Positions 23,957-31,542 are shown, counted from the stretch's first letter. The stretch is 64,000 nucleotides of DNA from Bacillus sp. REN16 (GCF_020731355.1 NZ_JAJFZK010000012.1:56230-120229), one strand, 5' to 3'. The notes: generated from the letters alone by a model not told the origin. Translations and numbers: made by a program.

Positions 23957-24700
23957 TTAAATTGTTGTGATTTTTTCTTTTACCGGGATATGACCTGATT
24001 TCTCAACTTTTGTTGCTAAATACTTTTCGTTGTATTTAGAGATATCCCCCCAAAGTGGGATATGCGTGTCAGATAAAAGACCATATTCCTGCAATGCAGC
24101 TAATTTTTTCGGATTATTTGTAATTAATGTAACTGGCTTCGCACGTAAATCCGTGAGGACACGAATCGCATCTTCATAATTGCGGCTATCGTCTGTAAAG
24201 CCCAATGCAAGATTGGCCTCCACAGTATCAAGACCTTCTTGCTGAAGGATGTAGGCAAGTGATTTTGAAAATAAACCAATCCCTCTTCCTTCATGATTAG
24301 CTAAATAAAATAAGGCACCACTGCCATTTGAAACAATCATCCTCATCGATTCCCGCAATTGGAAACCACAATCACAGCGCTTGCTCCCGAAAATATCACC
24401 TGTATGGCAAATACTATGCATACGAATAAGCGCATCATTGGCCGTTTCAAAATCTCCATATACAAGCACAGAGGATTGTTGCATGGCTGCTAAGTTTGTT
24501 TCGGATAATGACTCTAATACATCACTAGTACTCATTTCGTCCTCAATTTTTAACCAAGTATACCAATTAAATGTCACAATTTGATCATCTAACTGAACAG
24601 GTAATGTAATAGGACCAACTAAGCAAATATCCTGTTCTCCTGGTTTTTGAATCATTTTCATTCTATTTAAAAGAAGGTCTTTAACCTTTTCTGAAACCAT
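23957..24700 (-). CDS. ribA: GTP cyclohydrolase II, stand-alone
   Basis: Converts GTP to 2,5-diamino-6-ribosylamino-pyrimidinone phosphate, the first committed riboflavin step. The 247-residue protein has the zinc ligands in HSICHTGDIFGSKRCDCG (C-x10-C-x-C) and the catalytic loop HEGRGIGLF, where most enzymes have QEGRGIGL, followed by the GTP-binding ITNNPKK. The usual Bacillus enzyme is fused to RibB in the rib operon, so this is likely a second, separate copy; another use of the diaminopyrimidine product cannot be excluded. The ATG at 24700 is supported by AAGGGAG 7 nt upstream. Confidence 0.87.
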   Translation of the reverse strand: MVSEKVKDLLLNRMKMIQKPGEQDICLVGPITLPVQLDDQIVTFNWYTWLKIEDEMSTSDVLESLSETNLAAMQQSSVLVYGDFETANDALIRMHSICHTGDIFGSKRCDCGFQLRESMRMIVSNGSGALFYLANHEGRGIGLFSKSLAYILQQEGLDTVEANLALGFTDDSRNYEDAIRVLTDLRAKPVTLITNNPKKLAALQEYGLLSDTHIPLWGDISKYNEKYLATKVEKSGHIPVKEKITTI

Positions 24701-24812
24701 ACCCATTCTCCCTTTCTTACTACTGCTACTATTTAGAATTCCTCTCTTCTTTGTCTTGAAAGTATAGTATTTTTATAAAAGGGAGGTCAAGTAATATACA
24801 TTTCTTTCTTAT

Positions 24813-25268
24813 TTAAGAAAGTTTATCTGCGTGAAAACCTAGCTTTTTCAATAGAACAATCATTTCTTCTTTTTCAGAATCAGACAGAACCCCGACAATT
24901 TCTTCAATTGCCTCCTGATGCTTCGGAAAAATGGTATCCATAAATTGTTTCCCCTCTTCGGTAATGGATGCCCAAGTGACACGTCGATCCTTTGGACAAG
25001 CATTTCTTTCAAGGTACTTCTTTTTTTCTAATTTATCCACAACATAGGTTATACTTCCGCTCGATAACAAGACCTTCTTACCAATATGCTGAATTGGCTG
25101 GTCCCCTTTATGATAAAGAAGCTCTAACACCGCAAATTCAGTTAAGTTTAATCCGTATCCTTTAACATCCTCTTCAACCCGCTCATTCACTGTTCGGAAT
25201 GCTCGAGACAGTATGACAAAAAATTTCAAGGAGAGGTTAGGAACATTGATTGCTTCATTTGCTTCCAT
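24813..25268 (-). CDS. mhqR: MarR family regulator, MhqR-like
   Basis: A winged helix repressor of 151 residues. The DNA-binding domain spans about 40-105 (FAVLELLYHKGDQPIQHIGK, SSGSITYVVDKLEKKKYL, PKDRRVTWASITEEG). In B. subtilis MhqR (YkvE) controls quinone- and azo-compound detoxification genes, and this gene sits in the same neighbourhood as clpE, motAB and mtn genes. The ATG at 25268 follows GGGTGG; the protein could begin six codons earlier. A palindrome with MhqR-box spacing lies directly upstream at 25289-25302, pointing to autoregulation. Confidence 0.82.
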   Translation of the reverse strand: MEANEAINVPNLSLKFFVILSRAFRTVNERVEEDVKGYGLNLTEFAVLELLYHKGDQPIQHIGKKVLLSSGSITYVVDKLEKKKYLERNACPKDRRVTWASITEEGKQFMDTIFPKHQEAIEEIVGVLSDSEKEEMIVLLKKLGFHADKLS

Positions 25269-25288
25269 ATTTTCCACCCTTTTCATTA

Positions 25289-25302
25289 TCTTGAATCCAA
25301 GA
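25289..25302. promoter_or_regulatory. Candidate MhqR operator
   Basis: TCTTG-AATC-CAAGA is a 5-bp inverted repeat with a 4-bp centre, the same spacing as the MhqR box (TCTCG-AATT-CGAGA) as I recall it. It lies just downstream of the -10 of the mhqR promoter. Confidence 0.55.
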
Positions 25303-25304
25303 CA

Positions 25305-25334
25305 ATTTTACTAAATTATAACGCCCTTTGTCAA
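25305..25334 (-). promoter_or_regulatory. SigA-type promoter of mhqR
   Basis: On the minus strand TTGACA (25329-25334) and TAAAAT (25305-25310) are separated by 18 nt, with the candidate operator covering the start site region. Confidence 0.55.
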
Positions 25335-25358
25335 CTTTGGACTATGACTATTTTCCTG

Positions 25359-25553
25359 TTAACTCCTAGCAACTTCCAAATATTGATATAACACATCCCC
25401 ACCATGCATGGCAATTCCGCGAAAATGCTTGAAGTCTTCTCTTTTAACCAATGTAGTTCGAAACTCCAAAAACTGATCATTTTTCACTAAATATTCACTA
25501 AGTTCTCCATCTCTTAGTTTATTCAAAATTTCATTTACAAATTGTTCATCCAT
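25359..25553 (-). CDS. Hypothetical protein, 64 residues
   Basis: A small charged protein without membrane segment; helical by composition, with a C-terminal VKREDFKHFRGIAMHGGDVLYQYL stretch (about 37-60). GAGGTGGAATGA precedes the ATG, and the codon use resembles neighbouring genes, so it is likely real. No family is recognised. It lies 25 bp beyond the mhqR promoter on the same strand, so read-through into mhqR is possible. Confidence 0.55.
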   Translation of the reverse strand: MDEQFVNEILNKLRDGELSEYLVKNDQFLEFRTTLVKREDFKHFRGIAMHGGDVLYQYLEVARS

Positions 25554-25769
25554 TCATTCCACCTCTTTGTTAAATTATAGTAGTTCGAAAAATAAGAAAC
25601 AAGGCTAACACCCATTTATACCGTAAATCCACACATTATATCGCTTTAGGCATATGATGTGGGGAAAATGTCTAGTAGGCATTTATTACGGAGCAGAAAA
25701 TTATAAATAAAATTTTGGGCATTCACTCAATTTTTTAACTAAGTTACCGACAAAAGAAAGGTGAATTCT

Positions 25770-26447
25770 ATGAGTAATAATCAGAACCCGATGTTTATGA
25801 ATCCGAATATGTATGGTGGGCAGCCAGGCGTAGGGTTTCCTCAGCAAGTACAAGGTGGCTATCCATACCCTGTCCAACAGCAACAAATGATGGATGATGA
25901 TTGTGGCTGTGGACACGACGATGAGGCGGTCATGCCAGCCAACTTTAATCCGACTGGACCCGGAATGGCTACGAATATGATGGTTCCACATGGACCACAT
26001 GGACCTGGCTGCACCCGCGGGCAACAACATGACCCTATGGCTGTACAAGGAATAATGGGCGGCTTTGACCCTCAAGGACCAAGTGCTGGACCGATGATGG
26101 GTGGCTTCGGACCTCAAGGACCTGGGGCTGGACCCATGATGGGTGGCTTCGGACCTCAAGGACCTGGGGCTGGACCCATGATGGGTGGCTTCGGACCTCA
26201 AGGACCTGGGGCTGGACCCATGATGGGTGGCTTCGGACCTCTAGGACCAGGTGTCGCACCTGGCACGATGAGCGGTTTTGGTCCTCAGGGACCTGGTAAT
26301 CCGGGCATGATGGCTCCTCAAGGGTACGGAATGGCACCAAATATGATGGCACCGCATGGTCCTCATGGGCCGGGGTGTACATGTGGGCAACAAGGCCCAA
26401 TGGGTGGATCTGGAATGATGGGCGGCTTTGGTCCCCAAGGAAGATAG
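25770..26447 (+). CDS. Gly/Pro/Met-rich repeat protein, possible spore surface protein
   Basis: A low-complexity protein of 225 residues. The N-terminus is Asn/Gln/Pro-rich, followed by MMDDDCGCGHDD. The centre has near-perfect 14-residue repeats of the type GGFGPQGPGAGPMM (about residues 105-165), encoded by 42-bp DNA repeats. PHGPHGPGCTRGQQ and PHGPHGPGCTCGQQ occur before and after the repeats. It is not collagen-like in strict GXY phase. Cys-X-Cys pairs and His/Gly/Pro content resemble spore coat or exosporium proteins; this is inference. AAAGGTG precedes the ATG at 25770. No transmembrane segment or signal peptide is seen. Confidence 0.75.
   Translation: MSNNQNPMFMNPNMYGGQPGVGFPQQVQGGYPYPVQQQQMMDDDCGCGHDDEAVMPANFNPTGPGMATNMMVPHGPHGPGCTRGQQHDPMAVQGIMGGFDPQGPSAGPMMGGFGPQGPGAGPMMGGFGPQGPGAGPMMGGFGPQGPGAGPMMGGFGPLGPGVAPGTMSGFGPQGPGNPGMMAPQGYGMAPNMMAPHGPHGPGCTCGQQGPMGGSGMMGGFGPQGR
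26101..26226 (+). repeat. Three identical 42-bp tandem repeats
   Basis: Copies at 26101-26142, 26143-26184 and 26185-26226 are identical base for base, beginning GTGGCTTCGGACC. Partly diverged copies lie on both sides. The unit is 14 codons, so copy number changes keep the reading frame. Confidence 0.9.
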
Positions 26448-26482
26448 ATTCATAAGCGGGTGTCTCTATGAGGCACCTATTC

Positions 26483-27334
26483 TTATGCATTCAGCCACTT
26501 CTGAAACCTATCAAATTGAACACTTGCATCCTTTAGCCCAAGTTCATATAAATTGGATAATTTCACAGGATTTCTTTCAACACGACCTACCTCAATTGGT
26601 TCAGTTGGACTAAACACAAAAATCCTGCCTGCCTTTTCTTCTTGATCTAAATAAGTAAGTGTTTCATTATAAAGCTTATATCTTGTTTCCATTGCTTTTA
26701 CCAAGTTCGGAAATTGCTTGAATGTTCGTCTGACAATCCAGGTCATATTTGATTTCTTTTTTGAATATCCACGATTTCGAGTTAAAATCACCACATTTTT
26801 TGATTGGCCGTCCTGCTGTGCTTTTACCAAAGGAATCGGATCTGTGATGCCCCCATCCAATAATTTTTTTCCCTTGAATTCAATGATTGGTGCAACGAAT
26901 GGTAATGAGCTTGAAGCCCGAATTACCTTAAGCATGTCATTTCCATAATCCTCTTTTTTAAAATATAACGGTTCACCAGTTTCGCAATCTGTTGTCCCCA
27001 CAACAAATTCTTCTTTTGATTGATAAAAAGCATCATAGTCATAAGGAACATGCTTATTTGGAATCTCATCAAAAATGAAATCCATCCCGAATAACTGCCT
27101 ATGTTTGACCATATTACGGAGTGATAAATAGTTTGGGTGATTGACAAAATCAATATTTACCGTGCGATTTCTTCCTGTTTGTCTAGAAAGATACGATGCT
27201 GCCATACACGCTCCAGCAGATACACCAATACAATAGGGAAAATATATATTTTGCTTCATGAAATATTCAAGGATTCCCGCTGTGTAAAGACCACGCATTC
27301 CTCCACCTTCTAAAACCAATCCAACATCATTCAC
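26483..27334 (-). CDS. Patatin-like phospholipase
   Basis: A serine acyl hydrolase of 283 residues. It has the oxyanion loop LEGGGMRGLYTAG (about 7-19), the nucleophile elbow GVSAGAC (Ser at about 40) and the catalytic Asp motif LDGGITDPIP (about 157), the complete patatin Ser-Asp dyad set. It resembles the bacterial YjjU-type proteins by length and by the early, compact fold. Substrate unknown; probably cytoplasmic, as no signal peptide is present. The GTG start follows AGGGAG. It runs convergent with the Gly/Pro/Met-rich gene. Confidence 0.85.
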   Translation of the reverse strand: MNDVGLVLEGGGMRGLYTAGILEYFMKQNIYFPYCIGVSAGACMAASYLSRQTGRNRTVNIDFVNHPNYLSLRNMVKHRQLFGMDFIFDEIPNKHVPYDYDAFYQSKEEFVVGTTDCETGEPLYFKKEDYGNDMLKVIRASSSLPFVAPIIEFKGKKLLDGGITDPIPLVKAQQDGQSKNVVILTRNRGYSKKKSNMTWIVRRTFKQFPNLVKAMETRYKLYNETLTYLDQEEKAGRIFVFSPTEPIEVGRVERNPVKLSNLYELGLKDASVQFDRFQKWLNA

Positions 27335-27550
27335 TATTTTTCTCTCCCTTCATCATAGGTTTCTAAATAAATATAAAAAAGATTTAAAGGCTTGTCACAT
27401 TTTTTACAAAATTTTATCATAAAATATCTATGAAAACGCTTTACATAAAAACAAAAGTAAGGCAAAATATAAAAAAATGGTTTTTTTGTAAATAAAAGCA
27501 CTTTAAATGATCGATTTTAAAGTTTCATAGAATGCGATGGAGGGTGACAT

Positions 27551-27733
27551 ATGAAGATTGCAGAAATTGGGGATATCATTGAGTTCAGAGAAGGCCTAAA
27601 GGGCATCGTGGAAAAGGTGAATGAAAACTCGGTTATCGTAGATTTAACATATATGGACAATTATAGAGATCTAGAATTAGAGAGTCGCACAGTTGTTAAT
27701 CATAAAAACTATAAAATTGTTACAACAATCTAA
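27551..27733 (+). CDS. ykvS: DUF2187 family protein YkvS
   Basis: A 60-residue protein recognised as YkvS/DUF2187: MKIAEIGDIIEFREGLKG, IVEKVNENSVIVDLTYM and a terminal VVNHKNYKIV. The fold is likely a small beta barrel (KOW/SH3-like) by strand pattern; function unknown. GGAGGGTGACAT precedes the ATG. It is a single-gene unit ending at 27737-27768 and supports synteny with the ykv region. Confidence 0.85.
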   Translation: MKIAEIGDIIEFREGLKGIVEKVNENSVIVDLTYMDNYRDLELESRTVVNHKNYKIVTTI

Positions 27734-27736
27734 TGC

Positions 27737-27768
27737 AAAGGGAGCTGATTCATTAATCGGCTCCCTTT
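27737..27768. terminator. Bidirectional terminator between ykvS and rarD
   Basis: AAAGGGAGC and GCTCCCTTT form a 9-bp stem around a 14-nt loop and are followed by TTTTGTA. Confidence 0.8.
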
Positions 27769-27774
27769 TTTGTA

Positions 27775-28716
27775 TTAAGCACCTAATGATTTATTTTTCA
27801 TAAATTTAGGTTGAAGTGATGTTAAAAGCTTTGTTTTGGAGAATGAATAGATTAATAGGGCCATCCAAATGCAAATGAACGTAATAAAATGAACCTTTGT
27901 GAAATGCTCATGATATAAAAACACTCCCAATAGAAGGCTTATTGTTGGTGAAATGTATTGAAGAATACCAATCACAGAAAGTGGAATTCTGTTTGCTCCA
28001 GCTGCAAACCAAAGTAATGGCAAAGCTGTTATAACCCCAGCCCCCGCTAGTAATAGCTGCACATCAAAGGTTGCTCCCGAGAAAGAATCCACTCCCCCAT
28101 TATAAAGAACTCCCAGATAAATGAGGGCAATTGGGGCAACCACCATCGTTTCCATCGCCAAGCCAGTCAACGAATCAAGCTTTGCAAGTTTCTTTGTTAA
28201 CCCGTAAAAACCAAAGCTTAATGCAAGTGTAATGGCAACCCAAGGAAAACTTCCATATTGGATAGTTAAAATGAGCACTCCGATACCGGCTATGGCAAAT
28301 GAAACCCCCTGCCAAAACAATAGACGTTCTTTAAGAACAATGATCCCTAATAATACGCTGACCAATGGGTTGATGTAATAACCAAGGCTAGCATCAATTA
28401 TGTGATCTGTGTTAACCGCCCAAATATATGTAGCCCAATTGGCTGTAATGAAGATGGATGAGGCCACAATCCCAATAAGTTTGAATTTGTTTTTAACAAT
28501 ATCCTTAAAGTTTGTTACTAATTGCTTCCCTTTCTTTGTAACTAGTATGAGCATTAGCACAAACATAAGGGACCAAATAATCCGATGTGCGAGAATCTCA
28601 ATTGCCGGGATATGGTCAATTAACTTCCAATAAAGAGGTAATACTCCCCATGCAATATAGGCAATCGTGGTGTACAGGATTCCTATTTTATATTCCCTCA
28701 AGTCATCTTGACCCAT
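27775..28716 (-). CDS. rarD: EamA family transporter RarD
   Basis: A ten-helix drug/metabolite transporter superfamily protein of 313 residues. The RarD features are visible: IAYIAWGVLPLYWKL at the N-terminus, IEILAHRIIWS, NWATYIWAV, DASLGYYINPLVSVLLG and LQYISPTISLLLG. The transported compound is unknown. The ATG at 28716 is chosen because AAGAAGG lies 6 nt upstream; an upstream TTG in frame at 28734 lacks such a site. Confidence 0.88.
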   Translation of the reverse strand: MGQDDLREYKIGILYTTIAYIAWGVLPLYWKLIDHIPAIEILAHRIIWSLMFVLMLILVTKKGKQLVTNFKDIVKNKFKLIGIVASSIFITANWATYIWAVNTDHIIDASLGYYINPLVSVLLGIIVLKERLLFWQGVSFAIAGIGVLILTIQYGSFPWVAITLALSFGFYGLTKKLAKLDSLTGLAMETMVVAPIALIYLGVLYNGGVDSFSGATFDVQLLLAGAGVITALPLLWFAAGANRIPLSVIGILQYISPTISLLLGVFLYHEHFTKVHFITFICIWMALLIYSFSKTKLLTSLQPKFMKNKSLGA

Positions 28717-28904
28717 AATGAACCTTCTTTCCAATTCAAATTGTTATCATTTGTTAATTATATTTCGGCTCTCGATTTTTCTCAATGAAAATGAATTGGA
28801 AATTGGGAGTTATGAGGGAGTTGGTGGTGCTTGTCGTCTGGAAGTACACCACTTTCCATTTTTGGGGATGTTTGTGGTGCTCTAGGTCTTCTCAGAGTAC
28901 ATTA

Positions 28905-29096
28905 TATTCCATTTTTTAGGATAGCGTTGGTGCCCAAACCATCTAGGGATGCACAATTCTCCAGCATTTAGGAAGTTCGTGGTCTTATGCCCTCACTTTT
29001 AGATATGGAAATAGCCCATCCATAAACCTCTTTTATACCACCACTTCTGGATATCTTCGGAAATACCCCATCCATAAAAATGCACACGGCCCCATA
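28905..29096. repeat. Dispersed intergenic repeat, copy B (related to 9455-9655)
   Basis: Aligns with copy A over about 190 bp: TATTCCAT, ATCTAGGGATG, CCAGCATTTAGGAAGTT, TCACTTTTAGAT, CCCATCCATAAA (twice), TAAAAATGCACAC. Upstream (28848-28900) a further partial unit repeats TTTCCATTTTTGGGGAT and GTGGTGC, so copy B is longer. Its end forms part of the terminator for the 42-residue gene. Confidence 0.75.
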
Positions 29097-29112
29097 TCAA
29101 GGGTGTGTGCAC
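29084..29112 (-). terminator. Terminator of the 42-residue gene, made from the end of repeat copy B
   Basis: On the minus strand GCACAC and GTGTGC pair across the repeat boundary and are followed by ATTTTTATGG. The stem is short; the position 8 nt after the stop supports it. Confidence 0.45.
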
Positions 29113-29119
29113 GGCCTTC

Positions 29120-29248
29120 TTACGAATCTTTTGTATCTTTCCCTGCTTCCTCAGCCAGCTGTTCGAAGGATTTCACTTTTCCATGGGGATTTTGTGATTG
29201 CTTTCGAACTGTCCATTGACGCTCTTGTTGACGTTTCGATTGTGTCAT
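29120..29248 (-). CDS. Small basic protein of 42 residues (DUF6254-like)
   Basis: The frame begins with ATG at 29248 after AAGGAGAGATTATT and encodes MTQSKRQQERQWTVRK, QSQNPHGKVKSFEQLAEEA and a short acidic tail. The sequence recalls the very short DUF6254 proteins of Bacillus, though I cannot confirm it. It is highly hydrophilic and without membrane segment. Function unknown. A longer overlapping frame (29151-29339) is not supported. Confidence 0.6.
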   Translation of the reverse strand: MTQSKRQQERQWTVRKQSQNPHGKVKSFEQLAEEAGKDTKDS

Positions 29249-29493
29249 AATAATCTCTCCTTACCTTTTCAATTAACTCCTCGGCGTAATTACGTTCAGA
29301 TTTTAACTTGCTCAAGCATAGTTTCAGAATCTGTGACATCCGCCGGAAACTCTAACTATACTCAGTAAAGAATCAGCAGAATATAGTTAAATCATCATCA
29401 TTAGGATGAGTCCCCGCCAGATATTTATTCTAAAAAAATCAGCCTCATGATAAAATGAACAACGACACAATCAAACAAAAGAGGCCTACAAAA

Positions 29494-30093
29494 ATGCAAA
29501 AAAAGTTTTTCCTACTATTAATATTTGTCCATATCCTACTAGCGTTTTGTTTTCTATCCGACCTTTCATTTTGGGTCATGTTTACAATAACCTTTACCCT
29601 CTTGTCCATTGCAGTAATCCGATATGGACAAATGGATTCCAAAAGCTTTTCATTACTCAATATAACAATCGCAGTACTTTCGGGTCTTCTTATGTACGGA
29701 CTCTTTTGGATCGGGAAAACAGGCTCTGCAATGCTATTCCCTACCCAATTAACAGATGTTGCCGCCCTATATACGAAGGTTCAGCCCCAGCTCGCTTGGC
29801 ATTATTTTGCGCTTTTTCTTATAGTCATCCCAGGTGAAGAACTATTTTGGCGAGGCTATATTCAGAAGAAGATTGAATCAGAGGTTGAAAATAAGCTACT
29901 GGTCATCGTCATATCCTCACTTTTATATATGTCTGCAAATATTTATACTCTTAATCCACTATTTCTGCTTGCAACATTTGCTGGTGGAATGGTTTGGGGA
30001 GCATTATATATGTGGAATCGGAATATCTTATTAACAATCCTATCCCATCTCGTGTTCAACCTATTTTTGCTCGTGCTTTATCCTATCTTTTAA
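29494..30093 (+). CDS. CPBP family intramembrane metalloprotease-like protein
   Basis: A 199-residue protein with about six to seven membrane segments. The CPBP motif 1 EELFWRG (EExxxR) is intact, and motif 3 has His in LSHLVFN. The usual motif 2 (FxxxH) reads YMSAN, so the expected His is Asn. The family includes Rce1-like CAAX proteases and bacteriocin immunity proteins. Start chosen at 29494 because AAGAGG lies 8 nt before; an upstream ATG at 29455 has no site. The 54-residue gene follows after 18 bp on the same transcript. Confidence 0.75.
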   Translation: MQKKFFLLLIFVHILLAFCFLSDLSFWVMFTITFTLLSIAVIRYGQMDSKSFSLLNITIAVLSGLLMYGLFWIGKTGSAMLFPTQLTDVAALYTKVQPQLAWHYFALFLIVIPGEELFWRGYIQKKIESEVENKLLVIVISSLLYMSANIYTLNPLFLLATFAGGMVWGALYMWNRNILLTILSHLVFNLFLLVLYPIF

Positions 30094-30111
30094 AACCAAG
30101 GAGATACAGTC

Positions 30112-30276
30112 ATGAGAAAACGTAAAAAAAGGAAATCGAAGGATAGTAAATATACCTTCTCCGATTTCCTGTCCGATGTGTTCATCGCAATACCTGAAAT
30201 TCTCTTATTTCCATTTCGAGTCCTTTTTTACCTATTTAGGATTCTCTTTAGAAGCATATTTGATTTCTTAAATTAA
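30112..30276 (+). CDS. Hypothetical 54-residue basic amphipathic protein
   Basis: ATG at 30112 follows AAGGAGATACAGTC. The product starts with a strongly basic stretch (MRKRKKRKSKDSK) and continues with a long aromatic and hydrophobic segment (FIAIPEILLFPFRVLFYLF, RILFRSIFDFLN). It could lie on the membrane surface. Not recognised. It is coupled to the CPBP gene and its stop overlaps the end of the convergent ykvI by 4 bp. Confidence 0.6.
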   Translation: MRKRKKRKSKDSKYTFSDFLSDVFIAIPEILLFPFRVLFYLFRILFRSIFDFLN

Positions 30277-31319
30277 CGTTTCATTGGTCTTGCCAGCAGC
30301 ACTAATAAAATCAAGCTCATATACCCGAACAATGGATATAAAAAGGAGATTAGTGATCCATAGCCTAGCTGGCTAATGACGTAAGCAATGGACAAAATTC
30401 CGAACACAATCACAATTGATGGTAGTTTGATCACATTTTTTAATTGCCGCTCAAGCCCAAATAGATTTCCAATTACAGAGGTGAAAATTTCCCCATAAAT
30501 CACAATGATGTATAGCCAATAAAAGGCAGCCATAAAGTTTTTCATAACCTCAGCCATTGGAATCTCATAGCTATGAACATTTGGAAGTGCTGACAATGAA
30601 ATATGACTGGTTACTAAAATTAGACACAGTGCACCACCGCCAATCAACCCGCCCCATCTTAATGTTTTTTCATGCTCCATTTCCTTAGCAAGTGGAACTA
30701 AAACCGGCATTGCCATGGTTAGATTGAATGCTGCATATAAAAAAGGCGAAATCATCCATTTAAAGCTTGTTGCCCCTAGTTCTGGCTTACTTAATAGACT
30801 TGTTGCATCCGTAAAAATAACTTCCACTGCTAACACAACACTAAAGAAAATCATGATCGGCACAACAAACATGTTCACACCGAACAACCCTTTAACCCCA
30901 TATGTTAATACAAAAATAGAAAGTGCAATTGTTGCAAAAATCCCTAACTGATAGGACATCCCTAATTGCTCACTAAAGACTGCGCCGGCTCCTGAAAGCA
31001 TGACCGAGGTTACACCTATTAAGACAAGAAGCATCAAAGCGTTCACAATGAAGCCAAATTTTTTTCCAAATAAATATTCATTAAATTCCTTATAAGAATC
31101 TGCTTGAATTCGATTTGCAATAATCATGATTCGTGTCCCTAACCATATAAATAAGAACCCACTAATTCCAATTCCGAACAAACCGTATACTCCGTATTGG
31201 GTAAAGAATTCAACAATTTCCCGACCCGTCGCAAAGCCAGCTCCTACGATTGTTCCAACATAAACAGCACCGATTTGAAATGCTGCCCCCCAGTTCCCTC
31301 GCACAAATAGCCACCTCAT
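30273..31319 (-). CDS. ykvI: YkvI family membrane transporter-like protein
   Basis: A 348-residue protein with about ten to eleven membrane segments, recognised as YkvI: GAVYVGTIVGAGFATGREIVEFF at the N-terminus, MLSGAGAVFSEQLG, and LYAAFNLTMAMPVLVPLA, the last like core segments of the APC/LeuT-type fold. The broken first helix (GTIVGAGFATG) suggests a substrate and ion site. No experimental role is known to me. Position next to clpE agrees with B. subtilis. Confidence 0.85.
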   Translation of the reverse strand: MRWLFVRGNWGAAFQIGAVYVGTIVGAGFATGREIVEFFTQYGVYGLFGIGISGFLFIWLGTRIMIIANRIQADSYKEFNEYLFGKKFGFIVNALMLLVLIGVTSVMLSGAGAVFSEQLGMSYQLGIFATIALSIFVLTYGVKGLFGVNMFVVPIMIFFSVVLAVEVIFTDATSLLSKPELGATSFKWMISPFLYAAFNLTMAMPVLVPLAKEMEHEKTLRWGGLIGGGALCLILVTSHISLSALPNVHSYEIPMAEVMKNFMAAFYWLYIIVIYGEIFTSVIGNLFGLERQLKNVIKLPSIVIVFGILSIAYVISQLGYGSLISFLYPLFGYMSLILLVLLARPMKR

Positions 31320-31414
31320 TATTTATCTGTTATTTGATGTATATGTACAAGTTCTAAAATTAAGACGAGCTATTCTTTCAAAAAACTGTGGAAAAAGTTT
31401 CTAGTACTTATCAC

Positions 31415-31443
31415 TTGAAAGTCAAAGATGGTCAAAGTATAAT
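31415..31443 (+). promoter_or_regulatory. SigA promoter of clpE with CtsR box in the spacer
   Basis: TTGAAA (31415-31420) and TATAAT (31438-31443) are 17 bp apart. The whole spacer is GTCAAAGATGGTCAAAG, so repressor binding would block polymerase directly. Confidence 0.85.
31420..31436 (+). promoter_or_regulatory. CtsR operator 1
   Basis: AGTCAAAGATGGTCAAA matches the CtsR heptad repeat (RGTCAAA-NAN-RGTCAAA) fully and lies between -35 and -10. Confidence 0.85.
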
Positions 31444-31453
31444 ATTGTCATAA

Positions 31454-31470
31454 GGTCAAAGATGGTCAAA
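31454..31470 (+). promoter_or_regulatory. CtsR operator 2
   Basis: GGTCAAAGATGGTCAAA is a perfect heptad pair just downstream of the -10. Confidence 0.88.
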
Positions 31471-31505
31471 CGACATCATAAGTGACCTATTTTAATTAAT
31501 TTAAT

Positions 31506-31522
31506 GGTCAAAGAAAGTCAAA
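31506..31522 (+). promoter_or_regulatory. CtsR operator 3
   Basis: GGTCAAAGAAAGTCAAA is a third perfect heptad pair, 20 bp before the clpE start and close to its ribosome-binding site. Confidence 0.85.
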
Positions 31523-31542
31523 TTTCAAGGAGGTAGTTGTTT

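Noticed and set aside
25701..26490. Several long frames antisense to the Gly/Pro/Met-rich gene
   Set aside because: They arise from the GC-rich repeat read on the other strand, contain the same repeat periodicity and no family features.
27429..27443. TGAAAACGCTTTACA upstream of ykvS resembling a catabolite response element
   Set aside because: The second half-site is out of register by one base from the cre consensus, and no metabolic gene follows.
29151..29339. 62-codon frame on the minus strand overlapping the 42-residue gene
   Set aside because: No ribosome-binding site and composition unlike a protein; the shorter frame at 29120-29248 has a strong site and a recognisable pattern.
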